Below are positions 1 to 6,212 of a stretch of 10,587 nt of DNA, one piece after another (position 1 is the first letter of the stretch; each line of letters opens with the position of its first letter). Position numbers and translations under genes: made by a program. The DNA lies in assembly GCA_905216075.1 (NCBI GenBank), contig CAJMSO010000041.1, forward strand, positions 1-10,587, written 5' to 3'. The notes under the pieces are model-generated. The model ran no database searches, had not been told where the DNA came from, and worked only from the letters and a program-made list of their open reading frames with translations. Source of the DNA: an uncultured bacterium (lineage in GTDB: Bacteria; Actinomycetota; Coriobacteriia; Coriobacteriales; Coriobacteriaceae).

Positions 1-376
1 GCGGGAACTGCTCGTAGACGCGCTCCAGGCCCGGAGCCACCGTGGACTTGGGCTGTGTGTAGGCGCCCATCTCCAGGTTCTCCTCAACCGTCATCTGCAA
101 AAAGGCGCGACGGCCCTCGGGGACCTGAGCCAGGCCCTTGCCCACCAGCTTGTCAGCCGGCGCATGGGTAATGTCTTCGCCCATAAACTTGATGGAGCCG
201 GTCTTGGAGCGCAGCAGGCCCGAGATGGTCTTAAGCGTCGTGGACTTGCCGGCGCCGTTAGCGCCAATCAGGGCCACGATCTCGCCCTCGTTAACGTTAA
301 AGGAGATGTCCTTGATGGCGTGGATGGCGCCGTACCAGACGTTGATGTTGTAGACGGAAAGCATCGGCTCTGCCAT
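1..376 (-). CDS. livF: Branched-chain amino-acid ABC transporter ATPase LivF (3' end beyond window)
   Basis: One of the two cytoplasmic ATPases that drive branched-chain amino-acid import through LivHM. Only the first 125 codons are in the window; the gene runs off the left edge. The visible protein begins MAEPMLSVYNINVWYG, has a Walker A motif GANGAGKST at residues 38-46, and then shows VPEGRRAF followed by MTVEENLEMGAY, a segment typical of LivF rather than LivG. The Walker B and signature motifs lie outside the window. The ATG directly abuts the livG stop codon (TAA-ATG, no spacer), and a GGGGGAG ribosome-binding site sits inside the end of livG, so translation is probably coupled. The family assignment is secure; the amino-acid range of the transporter cannot be read from this subunit. 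Confidence 0.95.
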   Translation of the reverse strand, partial: MAEPMLSVYNINVWYGAIHAIKDISFNVNEGEIVALIGANGAGKSTTLKTISGLLRSKTGSIKFMGEDITHAPADKLVGKGLAQVPEGRRAFLQMTVEENLEMGAYTQPKSTVAPGLERVYEQFP

Positions 377-1237
377 TTAGTTCTCCCCCTTATCCTGCTT
401 GCCCAGATACGCCTCGATAACGGCATCGTTGTTCTGGATCTCCTCTGCCGTGCCCTTGGCGATGACCTTACCAAAGTTGAGCACGCAGATACCCTCGCAG
501 ATGTTCATAACGAGCGACATATCATGCTCGATAAGCATGATGGCAATGCCAAAGGTGTCGCGAATCTTGACGATGTTCTCCATGAGCTCCGCGGTCTCGG
601 ACGGATTCATGCCGGCGGCGGGCTCGTCGAGCAGCAGCAGTTTGGGGTTGGTGGCAAGCGCGCGGACGATCTCCAGACGACGCTGAGCACCGTAAGGCAG
701 CGATCCGGCCTGTTCGTTTGCCAGGTGCTCCATATCAAAGATGGACAGCAGCTCCATGGCGCGCTCGTGGGCGGCCTTCTCGTGCTTCCAATACGTCGGC
801 AGGCGCAGCACGCCCTCAAAGCCGGAGTAACGCTCCTGGTTGTGCAGACCGACCTTGACGTTGTCCTCCACCGTCATGGTGTTGAACAGACGAATGTTCT
901 GGAAGGTACGGGCAATACCCATGCGGTTGACCTGGTAGACCGACTTGCCCGAGGTGTCCTCGCCGTCGAGCAGGATGGTGCCATGCGTGGGCTGGTACAC
1001 CTTGGTGAGCAGGTTGAAGACCGTGGTCTTACCGGCACCGTTGGGGCCGATGAGGCCGGCGATCTCGGTCTTGCCGATAGTTAGGCTAAAGTCGTCGACT
1101 GCCTTAAGGCCACCGAACTCAATGCCCAGGTGGATGCACTCGAGTGCCGGGCGCTCGCCCAGGTCGCGGTCGGGAACGATGGCGCCAGAAGGATACGGGA
1201 CCATCTTGCCCTTCTTGAACTCAAATTTACTGGGCAT
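377..1237 (-). CDS. livG: Branched-chain amino-acid ABC transporter ATPase LivG
   Basis: The second ATPase of the Liv importer, 286 residues. Walker A GPNGAGKT is at residues 64-71, the Q-loop region IARTFQNIRLF near 108-118, the ABC signature at 180-185 (LPYGAQ, followed by RRLEIVRALA), Walker B LLLLDEP at 200-206 and the H-loop histidine at 238 (LIEHDM). The C-terminal stretch GKVIAKGTAEEIQ is typical of LivG. The protein starts about 25-30 residues earlier relative to the ABC core than E. coli LivG, with a charged N-terminal extension. I chose the ATG at 1237 because AAGGAGGT lies 9-10 bases upstream; a start at 1264 would lie within livM and has no comparable site. The start overlaps the livM 3' end by 11 bases, and the stop abuts livF, indicating a coupled operon. 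Confidence 0.96.
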   Translation of the reverse strand: MPSKFEFKKGKMVPYPSGAIVPDRDLGERPALECIHLGIEFGGLKAVDDFSLTIGKTEIAGLIGPNGAGKTTVFNLLTKVYQPTHGTILLDGEDTSGKSVYQVNRMGIARTFQNIRLFNTMTVEDNVKVGLHNQERYSGFEGVLRLPTYWKHEKAAHERAMELLSIFDMEHLANEQAGSLPYGAQRRLEIVRALATNPKLLLLDEPAAGMNPSETAELMENIVKIRDTFGIAIMLIEHDMSLVMNICEGICVLNFGKVIAKGTAEEIQNNDAVIEAYLGKQDKGEN

Positions 1238-2306
1238 CGGCTGCCACCTCCTTCTTGGAAGCAAAGCGGTCCTTGACGCGACCGAAGAACGCCTTGAGCT
1301 GCGGGTTGTTGGTAAAAATCATGACCAGGATCAGCACGATGGCGTAGATGAGCATGCGGTAGTCCGAGAACTGACGAAGCAGCTCGGGAAGCACCGTGAG
1401 CAACGCCGCCGCGATGACGGAGCCGCGCATATTGCCCAGACCACCCAAGACCACGAACACCAGGATGAGGATGGACGTGTTGAAGTCGAACTTGGTGGCG
1501 GAAAGCTGCGAGAAGTTACCGCCGAAGAGAGCTCCGGCAGCACCGGCGAGGGCAGCGGAAACCACGAAGGCGATCATGCGGTACTCGGTGACGGAGATGC
1601 CTACGGACTCGGCTGCAATCTTGTTATCGCGCACGGCCATAATGGCACGGCCGGTACGGCTGCGAACCAGGTTGAGCACGATCACGAGCGCGACCATGAC
1701 CAGGATGGCACCGGCGAGGAAGGTCGAGTACGTCGACACGCCCGAGGCGCCCTGGGCGCCCTTGATGATGGCGGTGCCGTCCTCGAGCAGGTGCAGGTCG
1801 TCGATCGTAGAGTTGCCCGTGATGTTAAAGATCACGTGCAGGCCGCGGGAGTCGACACCCACAATGAGACAAGTGACAATCTCTTTGATGATCTCGCCAA
1901 AAGCCAGGGTCACGATGGCCAGATAGTCGCCGCTCAGGCGCAGGACCGGGATGCCAATCAAGAAGCCCAAGATGGCAGCGGCGATAGCGCCGACCACGAT
2001 GCTGATGATCAGGCGCACCGGATCGGAGGGAACGGCGCTCTCGAGGGCGACCGCGGTGACGATGCCCGTATAGGCGCCGACGCTCATAAAGCCCGCGTGG
2101 CCCAGCGACAGGTCGCCCGCGATGCCGACGACGAGGTTGAGGGAGATGGCCATGACGATATAGGCCGTGATGGGAACCAGCTGACCGGCGATCATGCGCG
2201 GAATCATGTGGTTCGACTGCATAAAGAACACGACGGCGAAGGCCACGATGCACATGGCGTACGTGACAAAGTCGTGACGCGTCTGCTTGTCTTTAAGAAA
2301 CTTCAT
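1227..2306 (-). CDS. livM: Branched-chain amino-acid ABC transporter permease LivM
   Basis: Integral-membrane subunit that pairs with LivH to form the translocation path for branched-chain amino acids; 359 residues, mostly hydrophobic. Family hallmarks are GDLSLGHAGFMSVGAY at 64-79, the cytoplasmic loop RTGRAIMAVRDNKIAAESVG at 217-236, and GGLGNMRGSVIAA at 288-300. It is shorter than E. coli LivM (about 425 residues), which has extra N-terminal segments; this compact length is common outside the enterobacteria. Two starts are possible: the ATG at 2306, preceded by AGGTGAG and followed by MKFLKDKQ, or an in-frame GTG at 2315 that abuts the livH stop. I prefer the ATG; the difference is three residues. 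Tight spacing to livH and an 11-base overlap with livG support one transcript. Confidence 0.95.
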   Translation of the reverse strand: MKFLKDKQTRHDFVTYAMCIVAFAVVFFMQSNHMIPRMIAGQLVPITAYIVMAISLNLVVGIAGDLSLGHAGFMSVGAYTGIVTAVALESAVPSDPVRLIISIVVGAIAAAILGFLIGIPVLRLSGDYLAIVTLAFGEIIKEIVTCLIVGVDSRGLHVIFNITGNSTIDDLHLLEDGTAIIKGAQGASGVSTYSTFLAGAILVMVALVIVLNLVRSRTGRAIMAVRDNKIAAESVGISVTEYRMIAFVVSAALAGAAGALFGGNFSQLSATKFDFNTSILILVFVVLGGLGNMRGSVIAAALLTVLPELLRQFSDYRMLIYAIVLILVMIFTNNPQLKAFFGRVKDRFASKKEVAADAQ

Positions 2307-2315
2307 AACGCTCAC

Positions 2316-3197
2316 CTACACCTTCTCGGGGACGTACTTGCCCAAGAGGCCGGCAGGCTTGACGAGCAGGACGATGATCAAAACACCAAAGACGATGGAG
2401 TTGGCAAGGCTCGTGGAAATGTAAGCCTGTGCCATCGCCTCGATGATGCCGATGAGAATGCCACCGACAAAGGCACCGGGGATGGAGCCGATGCCGCCGA
2501 AGACGGCGGCGTCGAAGGCCTTGATGCCAGGCATGGCACCCGTCGTGGGCTGCAGCACCGGCGAGTAGGAGCACAGCAGCACGCCGGCGATGGCGGCAAG
2601 GGCAGAGCCGATGGCAAACGTCATCGAGATGGTGCGGTTGACGTTGATGCCCATGAGCTGAGCGGCGGCCTTGTCCTCGGACACGGCGCGCATGGCCTTG
2701 CCCATCTTGGTCTTACCTGTAAAGAACATCAGGCCGGCCATGATAACCAGGCAGGCGACGATGGTGACGAGCGAGACGGCGCTTACGTTGAACTTGGCTA
2801 AGAACTCCGGCACCTGGAAGGTGACGAGCGAAGTGAAGTTCTTGGGCGTGGCGCCCCACAGAAGCTGCGCGGCGTTCTGCAGGAAGTAAGACACGCCGAT
2901 AGCCGTGATCAGAACGGCCAGCGGGCCCGCCTGACGCAGCGGCTTGTATGCCAGACCCTCGATGAGAACACCGAGAACGGTACAGACCACACAAGAGAGA
3001 ACTACAGATGCCCAGCCCGGGAGGCCGAGATACGACGTGGCACAGAACGAGACATAGGCACCGACCATGATGACGTCGCCGTGAGCGAAGTTGAGCATCT
3101 TGGCGATACCGTAGACCATGGTGTAGCCCAACGCGATGATGGCGTAGACGCTGCCCATGGACAGGCCGTTGACCAGGTATTGGATAAAGACCGTCAT
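2316..3197 (-). CDS. livH: Branched-chain amino-acid ABC transporter permease LivH
   Basis: First permease of the importer, 293 residues (E. coli LivH is 308). The N-terminus reads MTVFIQYLVNGLSMGSVYAI and is followed by MVYGIAKMLNFAHGDVIMVG at about 27-46, the classic LivH signature. The loop KTKMGKAMRAVSEDKAAAQL (162-181) and VFGGIGSIPGAFVGG (232-246) correspond to the cytoplasmic coupling loop and a conserved glycine-rich segment. Start choice: an upstream ATG at 3206 lies directly against the GGGGG of the ribosome-binding site, whereas the ATG at 3197 has it about 9 bases upstream, so 3197 is favoured. An open frame to 3290 is only read-through upstream. The gene follows livK1 after a 139-base gap holding two hairpins, and its stop nearly touches livM. 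Confidence 0.95.
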   Translation of the reverse strand: MTVFIQYLVNGLSMGSVYAIIALGYTMVYGIAKMLNFAHGDVIMVGAYVSFCATSYLGLPGWASVVLSCVVCTVLGVLIEGLAYKPLRQAGPLAVLITAIGVSYFLQNAAQLLWGATPKNFTSLVTFQVPEFLAKFNVSAVSLVTIVACLVIMAGLMFFTGKTKMGKAMRAVSEDKAAAQLMGINVNRTISMTFAIGSALAAIAGVLLCSYSPVLQPTTGAMPGIKAFDAAVFGGIGSIPGAFVGGILIGIIEAMAQAYISTSLANSIVFGVLIIVLLVKPAGLLGKYVPEKV

Positions 3198-3243
3198 GTT
3201 CCACATCCCCCTTTCGAATAGGTTTCCAGTTGATGTATGAAAC

Positions 3244-3263
3244 AGGGACGTTACATCGTCCCT
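3244..3263 (-). terminator. Stem-loop between livK1 and livH (second, livH-proximal)
   Basis: A 7-bp perfect inverted repeat (AGGGACG / CGTCCCT) with a 6-base loop, lying downstream of a larger hairpin in the livK1-livH gap. On the minus strand it is followed by GTTTC, not a real U-run, so it is more likely a pause, processing or 3'-end-protecting element than a full terminator. The pairing is directly visible; the role is inferred. Confidence 0.5.
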
Positions 3264-3273
3264 AGATACCAAG

Positions 3274-3305
3274 CAAGCAGGGAAGGCCAAAACCTCCCCT
3301 GCTTG
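3274..3305 (-). terminator. Stem-loop between livK1 and livH (first, livK1-proximal)
   Basis: A 13-bp stem (arms at 3274-3286 and 3293-3305) with one G-U pair and a 6-base loop, starting about 30 bases past the livK1 stop codon. No U-run follows on the minus strand. In ABC-importer operons, hairpins at this place commonly protect the upstream binding-protein mRNA or attenuate read-through into the permease genes, giving excess binding protein. That role is an inference here; the stem itself is clear. Confidence 0.6.
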
Positions 3306-3336
3306 GGATCAAAACCGCTCTATGTAAGGCGGCCTA

Positions 3337-4524
3337 TTAGGCCTGTACGTACTTGCCGTCGGTGATGACGTACGCCGTGGGCTCCTTCTGGACCTGACCC
3401 TTATCGTTCCAGGTGAGCTTGCCGGTCAGACCGTCAACGGTAATCTTGCGCATAGCCTCGGGAAGCTTCTCGGCAACCTCGGTGGGGTCGGCGTCGACAC
3501 CCAGGCCGGCCTCCTTGAGAGCCTCGACCACAGCATGCACGCCGTCGTAGGCGTCGGCGGCAAACTGGTCGGGGGTATCGCCGTACTTATCTTTGTAAGC
3601 GTTGACGAAGTCGGCGTTCTTCTCGTCGTCGGCGGAGAACGGGGTCATGAGCAGCAGACCCTCGGCAAGAGAGGTATCGAAGCCCTCAACGCCCAGGATA
3701 CCGTCCATGCCGTCGCAGCCCATCATCTTGACGTCGTAGCCCATGTCCTTGGCGTTCTTGAGCAGGACGGACGCCGGTGTGTAGTAGATCGGCGCAAAGA
3801 TCATGGTGGCGCCGGCCTGCTTGGCCTTGGTCAGCTGGTTGGTAAAGCTCGTGGCGGAGTCGTCCTTAAAGGTCTCCTCGTCAACAATCTCGAGCTTGGA
3901 CTCAGCGGCCTGGGCCTTAAAGGAATCTGCGATGCCCGAAGAATAGGCGTCGCCGGAGTTATAGAACAGCACGAACTTCTCGTCCGCATACTTCTGCGCC
4001 AGGAACTTGGCAGCGTTGACACCCTGGTTGGGGTCGGTGAAGCAAACCTGGAAGACGCAATCCTTGCCCTTGGTAACGTCCTCGGAGGACGCGGACGGGG
4101 TGATCATGAACGTCTTGGGGTCGTTACCACACTCTGCGGCAACGGCAACCGACGCACCCGTGGTAGTCGGGCCGACGAGGGCCTGCATGCCCCAGTCGAG
4201 CAGGGTGTTGAAGGCGTTGACGGCCTTCTCGCCATCGGCCTGGTCATCCTCGGCCTTGCTGGCAAGCGGCAGCTCCTTGGTCGAAAAATCCTTGCAGCCA
4301 AGCTCGACACCCTGGGTAACGGACTTGCCGTAGGACGCGTTGGCGCCGGTCAGCGGGCCGATGGTGCCGATCTTAAACGAAGCGTCGCCCGACGCGGAAC
4401 CGCTGTCGCCGCCGTTGGAGGAGCAGCCAGCTAGAATGGACATCGCCCCCAGACCTGCTGCGCTCGCGATAACGCTCCTGCGATTCATAACAGGGTTCAA
4501 TGACTTACCGGTGAGGCTCGACAT
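3337..4524 (-). CDS. livK: Branched-chain amino-acid binding lipoprotein (LivK-type, copy nearest livH)
   Basis: Extracellular substrate-binding protein of the Liv importer, 395 residues, periplasmic-binding-protein type I fold. The signal peptide carries a twin-arginine motif (NRRSVIA, arginines 15-16), a hydrophobic stretch, and a lipobox LAGC with the lipidated cysteine at 34, so it should be membrane-anchored. The mature domain opens FKIGTIGPLTGANASYG, and MITPSASS and FAPIYYTPAS match the ligand-pocket regions of LivJ/LivK proteins. The start at 4524 is chosen for the GAGGAGA site just upstream; the ATG at 4488 lacks one. It is about two-thirds identical by eye to the neighbouring livK2, with a nearly identical central block, so it arose by tandem duplication. 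Ligand preference (Leu, Ile, Val or another residue) cannot be read from sequence. Confidence 0.93.
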   Translation of the reverse strand: MSSLTGKSLNPVMNRRSVIASAAGLGAMSILAGCSSNGGDSGSASGDASFKIGTIGPLTGANASYGKSVTQGVELGCKDFSTKELPLASKAEDDQADGEKAVNAFNTLLDWGMQALVGPTTTGASVAVAAECGNDPKTFMITPSASSEDVTKGKDCVFQVCFTDPNQGVNAAKFLAQKYADEKFVLFYNSGDAYSSGIADSFKAQAAESKLEIVDEETFKDDSATSFTNQLTKAKQAGATMIFAPIYYTPASVLLKNAKDMGYDVKMMGCDGMDGILGVEGFDTSLAEGLLLMTPFSADDEKNADFVNAYKDKYGDTPDQFAADAYDGVHAVVEALKEAGLGVDADPTEVAEKLPEAMRKITVDGLTGKLTWNDKGQVQKEPTAYVITDGKYVQA

Positions 4525-4545
4525 GCGGCTCTCCTCTCAAATCTC

Positions 4546-4566
4546 GTCGGGTTTCGGTTACCCGAC
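4546..4566 (-). promoter_or_regulatory. 5'-leader hairpin of livK1
   Basis: A 7-bp perfect stem (GTCGGGT / ACCCGAC) with a 7-base loop, ending about 10 bases 5' of the livK1 ribosome-binding site. A smaller 5-bp hairpin (CGCCG / CGGCG, 4-base loop) lies just further 5' at 4578-4591. No U-run follows, so this is not a terminator. A 5' stem can stabilise an abundant mRNA or modulate ribosome access; either role is inferred. Confidence 0.45.
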
Positions 4567-4795
4567 AGGCCATCCTTCGCCGTGTTCGGCGTTCGCAAAA
4601 TACTAGACGCTTTAGTTAAGGAAAGTGGCGATTATTTCAACTTTTCTTTGGATTTGTTCATTTATCCATAATTCTGCGTATTTCTATTACTTTATGCAGT
4701 AAAGCCACTTTATTGTGTGAAAGTAATGTTTCCGTTCTGTTACGGGCGTCCCTGCCCTGAATAAAACGGCCTCACTGGTCGCGCTTTATGCGCAC
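4567..4795. promoter_or_regulatory. AT-rich intergenic region between livK2 and livK1, probable livK1 promoter region
   Basis: Positions 4621-4740 contain only 38 G or C in 120 bases, in sharp contrast to the GC-rich genes around them, as expected of a promoter with AT-rich upstream DNA. A TTGAAA hexamer on the minus strand near 4635-4640 could be a -35 box, but I see no convincing -10 at the right spacing. The stretch 4686-4727 holds several ACTTT/AAAGT half-sites, including a perfect 8-bp inverted repeat. Just past the livK2 stop only weak imperfect stems precede a short TTTT (about 4760-4795), so read-through from livK2 is likely. No small gene is visible here. Confidence 0.45.
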
Positions 4796-5962
4796 TTAGG
4801 CGGCGATGTACTTGCCGTCCTGGATCACATAGGCTGTGGCGGGCTTTTCGACCTGGCCCTCGTCATTCCACGTCAGCTCGCCTGTCAGGCCCTCGATCTT
4901 GATCTTGCGCATGACCTTGGCAAGGTCGCCGGCAATGTCGGCACCGTCGGCCGAAATGTCAATCCCCGCCCTATCGATAGCCTCGGCGATGGCGTGGACG
5001 CAATCGTAAGCGTCGGCGGCAAACTGGTTGGGCGTCTCGTCGTAGGCATCCTTATAGGCCTTGACGAAGTCGGCATTCTTCTCATCGTCAGCCGAAAACG
5101 GGGTCATGAGCAGTACGCCCTCGGCAAGAGAGGTATCGAAGCCTTCCACAGAGAGCAGGCCGTCCATGCCGTCGGTACCCATGAGGGTCATGCCGTAGCC
5201 CATGTCCTTGGCGTTCTTGAGCAAAACGGACGCCGGCGTGTAGTAGATCGGCGCAAAGATGAGCGTGGCGCCGGCCTCCTTGGCCTTGGTGAGCTGGTTG
5301 GTAAAGCTCGTGGAAGAGTCGTCCTTAAAGGTCTCGGTATCGACGATGTCGAGCTTGGACGCCTTGGCCTGCTCGGCAAAAGCGTCGGCAACGCCCGAGC
5401 TATACGTATCGCCAGAGTTGTAGAACAGGGCGATCTTGGCATCCGCGTACTTCTCGGCCAAGAACTTCGCGGCGCTGGCGCCCATGGTGGGATCGGTGAA
5501 GCAAACCTGGAAAACCGTGGTCTTGTCCTTGGTAACGTCGAGCGACGAGGCCGAAGGCGTGACCATGAGCATATCGTCGGCGATCTCGCCCGAGACGGCG
5601 ACGGCGGCACCGGTGGTGACGGGGCCGACGAGCGCCTGCATGCCCCAGTCGCACAAGGTATTGAAGGCGTTGATGGCCTTCTCGCCGTCAGCGACGTCAT
5701 CCTCAGACTTAAGCGAGAGTTTGAGGTCCTTGGTCGAAAAATCCTTGGCGGCGAGCTTGGCACCCTTCTCGGCCGAAACGCCATAGGTTGCCGCGGCGCC
5801 GGTCAGAGGGCCGATGACACCGATCTTGAAGGTCTTGCCGTCATCGGCGGAGCCGCCGTCCGAGCCACCCGACGAGCAACCAGCGAGTGCGACGGTACTG
5901 CCGAGCGCCGCGGCGCCGGCGAGAAAGTTCCTACGGCTGAGCGTGCTGTTGATGTTGAACAT
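4796..5962 (-). CDS. livK: Branched-chain amino-acid binding lipoprotein (LivK-type, upstream copy)
   Basis: Second substrate-binding protein of the same importer, 388 residues. The leader MFNINSTLSRRNFLAG is a textbook twin-arginine signal (S-R-R-N-F-L, arginines 10-11) followed by a lipobox LAGC with cysteine 29, indicating a Tat-exported lipoprotein. The mature domain starts FKIGVIGPLTGAAATYG and keeps the pocket regions MVTPSASS and FAPIYYTPAS. The start at 5962 has AAAGGGGG 5-6 bases upstream; an open frame to 6028 has no better site. It is the first gene of the liv locus and diverges from hom. Differences from the livK1 product cluster in the N-terminal domain and around the MGTDGMDG segment (MGCDGMDG in livK1), so the two may differ in affinity or specificity; this is a guess. 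Confidence 0.93.
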   Translation of the reverse strand: MFNINSTLSRRNFLAGAAALGSTVALAGCSSGGSDGGSADDGKTFKIGVIGPLTGAAATYGVSAEKGAKLAAKDFSTKDLKLSLKSEDDVADGEKAINAFNTLCDWGMQALVGPVTTGAAVAVSGEIADDMLMVTPSASSLDVTKDKTTVFQVCFTDPTMGASAAKFLAEKYADAKIALFYNSGDTYSSGVADAFAEQAKASKLDIVDTETFKDDSSTSFTNQLTKAKEAGATLIFAPIYYTPASVLLKNAKDMGYGMTLMGTDGMDGLLSVEGFDTSLAEGVLLMTPFSADDEKNADFVKAYKDAYDETPNQFAADAYDCVHAIAEAIDRAGIDISADGADIAGDLAKVMRKIKIEGLTGELTWNDEGQVEKPATAYVIQDGKYIAA

Positions 5963-5980
5963 GGTGTCCCCCTTTTCGCT

Positions 5981-5995
5981 GGCCGCAGTGCGGCC
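5981..5995 (-). promoter_or_regulatory. 5'-leader hairpin of livK2
   Basis: A perfect GGCCGC / GCGGCC palindrome with a 3-base loop lies 6-7 bases 5' of the livK2 ribosome-binding site. Its position mirrors the 7-bp leader hairpin of livK1, although the sequences differ. No U-run follows. It could stabilise the mRNA 5' end; function is inferred. Confidence 0.4.
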
Positions 5996-6200
5996 GTCTT
6001 GCGGTACGGGGCAAACCTTATGGCGCAAACGTTGACAGTTTGTTACGGAGTTTCGTTTGTAGCGAGCATGTTTCCAATGTTTCCGCAGCGTTTCGGGGGT
6101 GCCGTTTTGTGCGACTCCTGTTGCCTGGCGAGCACGCGCCCTCTGTTCACGCTAGAATGCACTCAACCTTTAAGTGGTTAATCCATCCATAAGATGCACG
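5996..6200. promoter_or_regulatory. Divergent livK2/hom control region
   Basis: This spacer must carry the promoters of both livK2 (minus) and hom (plus). Visible elements: four CAAAC/GTTTG half-sites at 6012-6016, 6026-6030, 6038-6042 and 6055-6059, the middle pair forming a CAAAC-7-GTTTG inverted repeat; a TTGACA at 6032-6037 inside that repeat but without a good -10 on the plus strand; and a TAGAAT at 6153-6158 that could be the hom -10, giving a leader of about 45 bases, again with no clear -35. A motif AATGTTTCCG-N4-GTTTCGGG at 6076-6097 recurs upstream of livK1. Promoter boxes are therefore only suggestive. Confidence 0.4.
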
Positions 6201-6212
6201 AAGGAGCTATCT

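Noticed and set aside
164..1084. 306-codon plus-strand frame antisense to livF and livG
   Set aside because: The opposite strand carries unmistakable ABC ATPase motifs, and this frame has no recognisable domain or ribosome-binding site.
945..2801. 618-codon open frame on the plus strand, antisense to livG, livM and livH
   Set aside because: It is a shadow frame of GC-rich genes: the protein is low-complexity (D, H, G, Q rich) with no domain, and the minus-strand frames encode clear LivG/M/H.
4755..4795. Terminator after livK2
   Set aside because: Only 4-5-bp or mismatched stems precede the short TTTT; too weak to call a separate feature.
6021..6061. Strong hom promoter using the consensus TTGACA at 6032-6037
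   Set aside because: No acceptable -10 hexamer lies 16-18 bases downstream on the plus strand.
4994..6181. 395-codon plus-strand frame antisense to livK2 (and the similar frame 3535-4434 antisense to livK1)
   Set aside because: The two frames resemble each other only because they mirror the duplicated livK genes; this is not independent evidence of coding.
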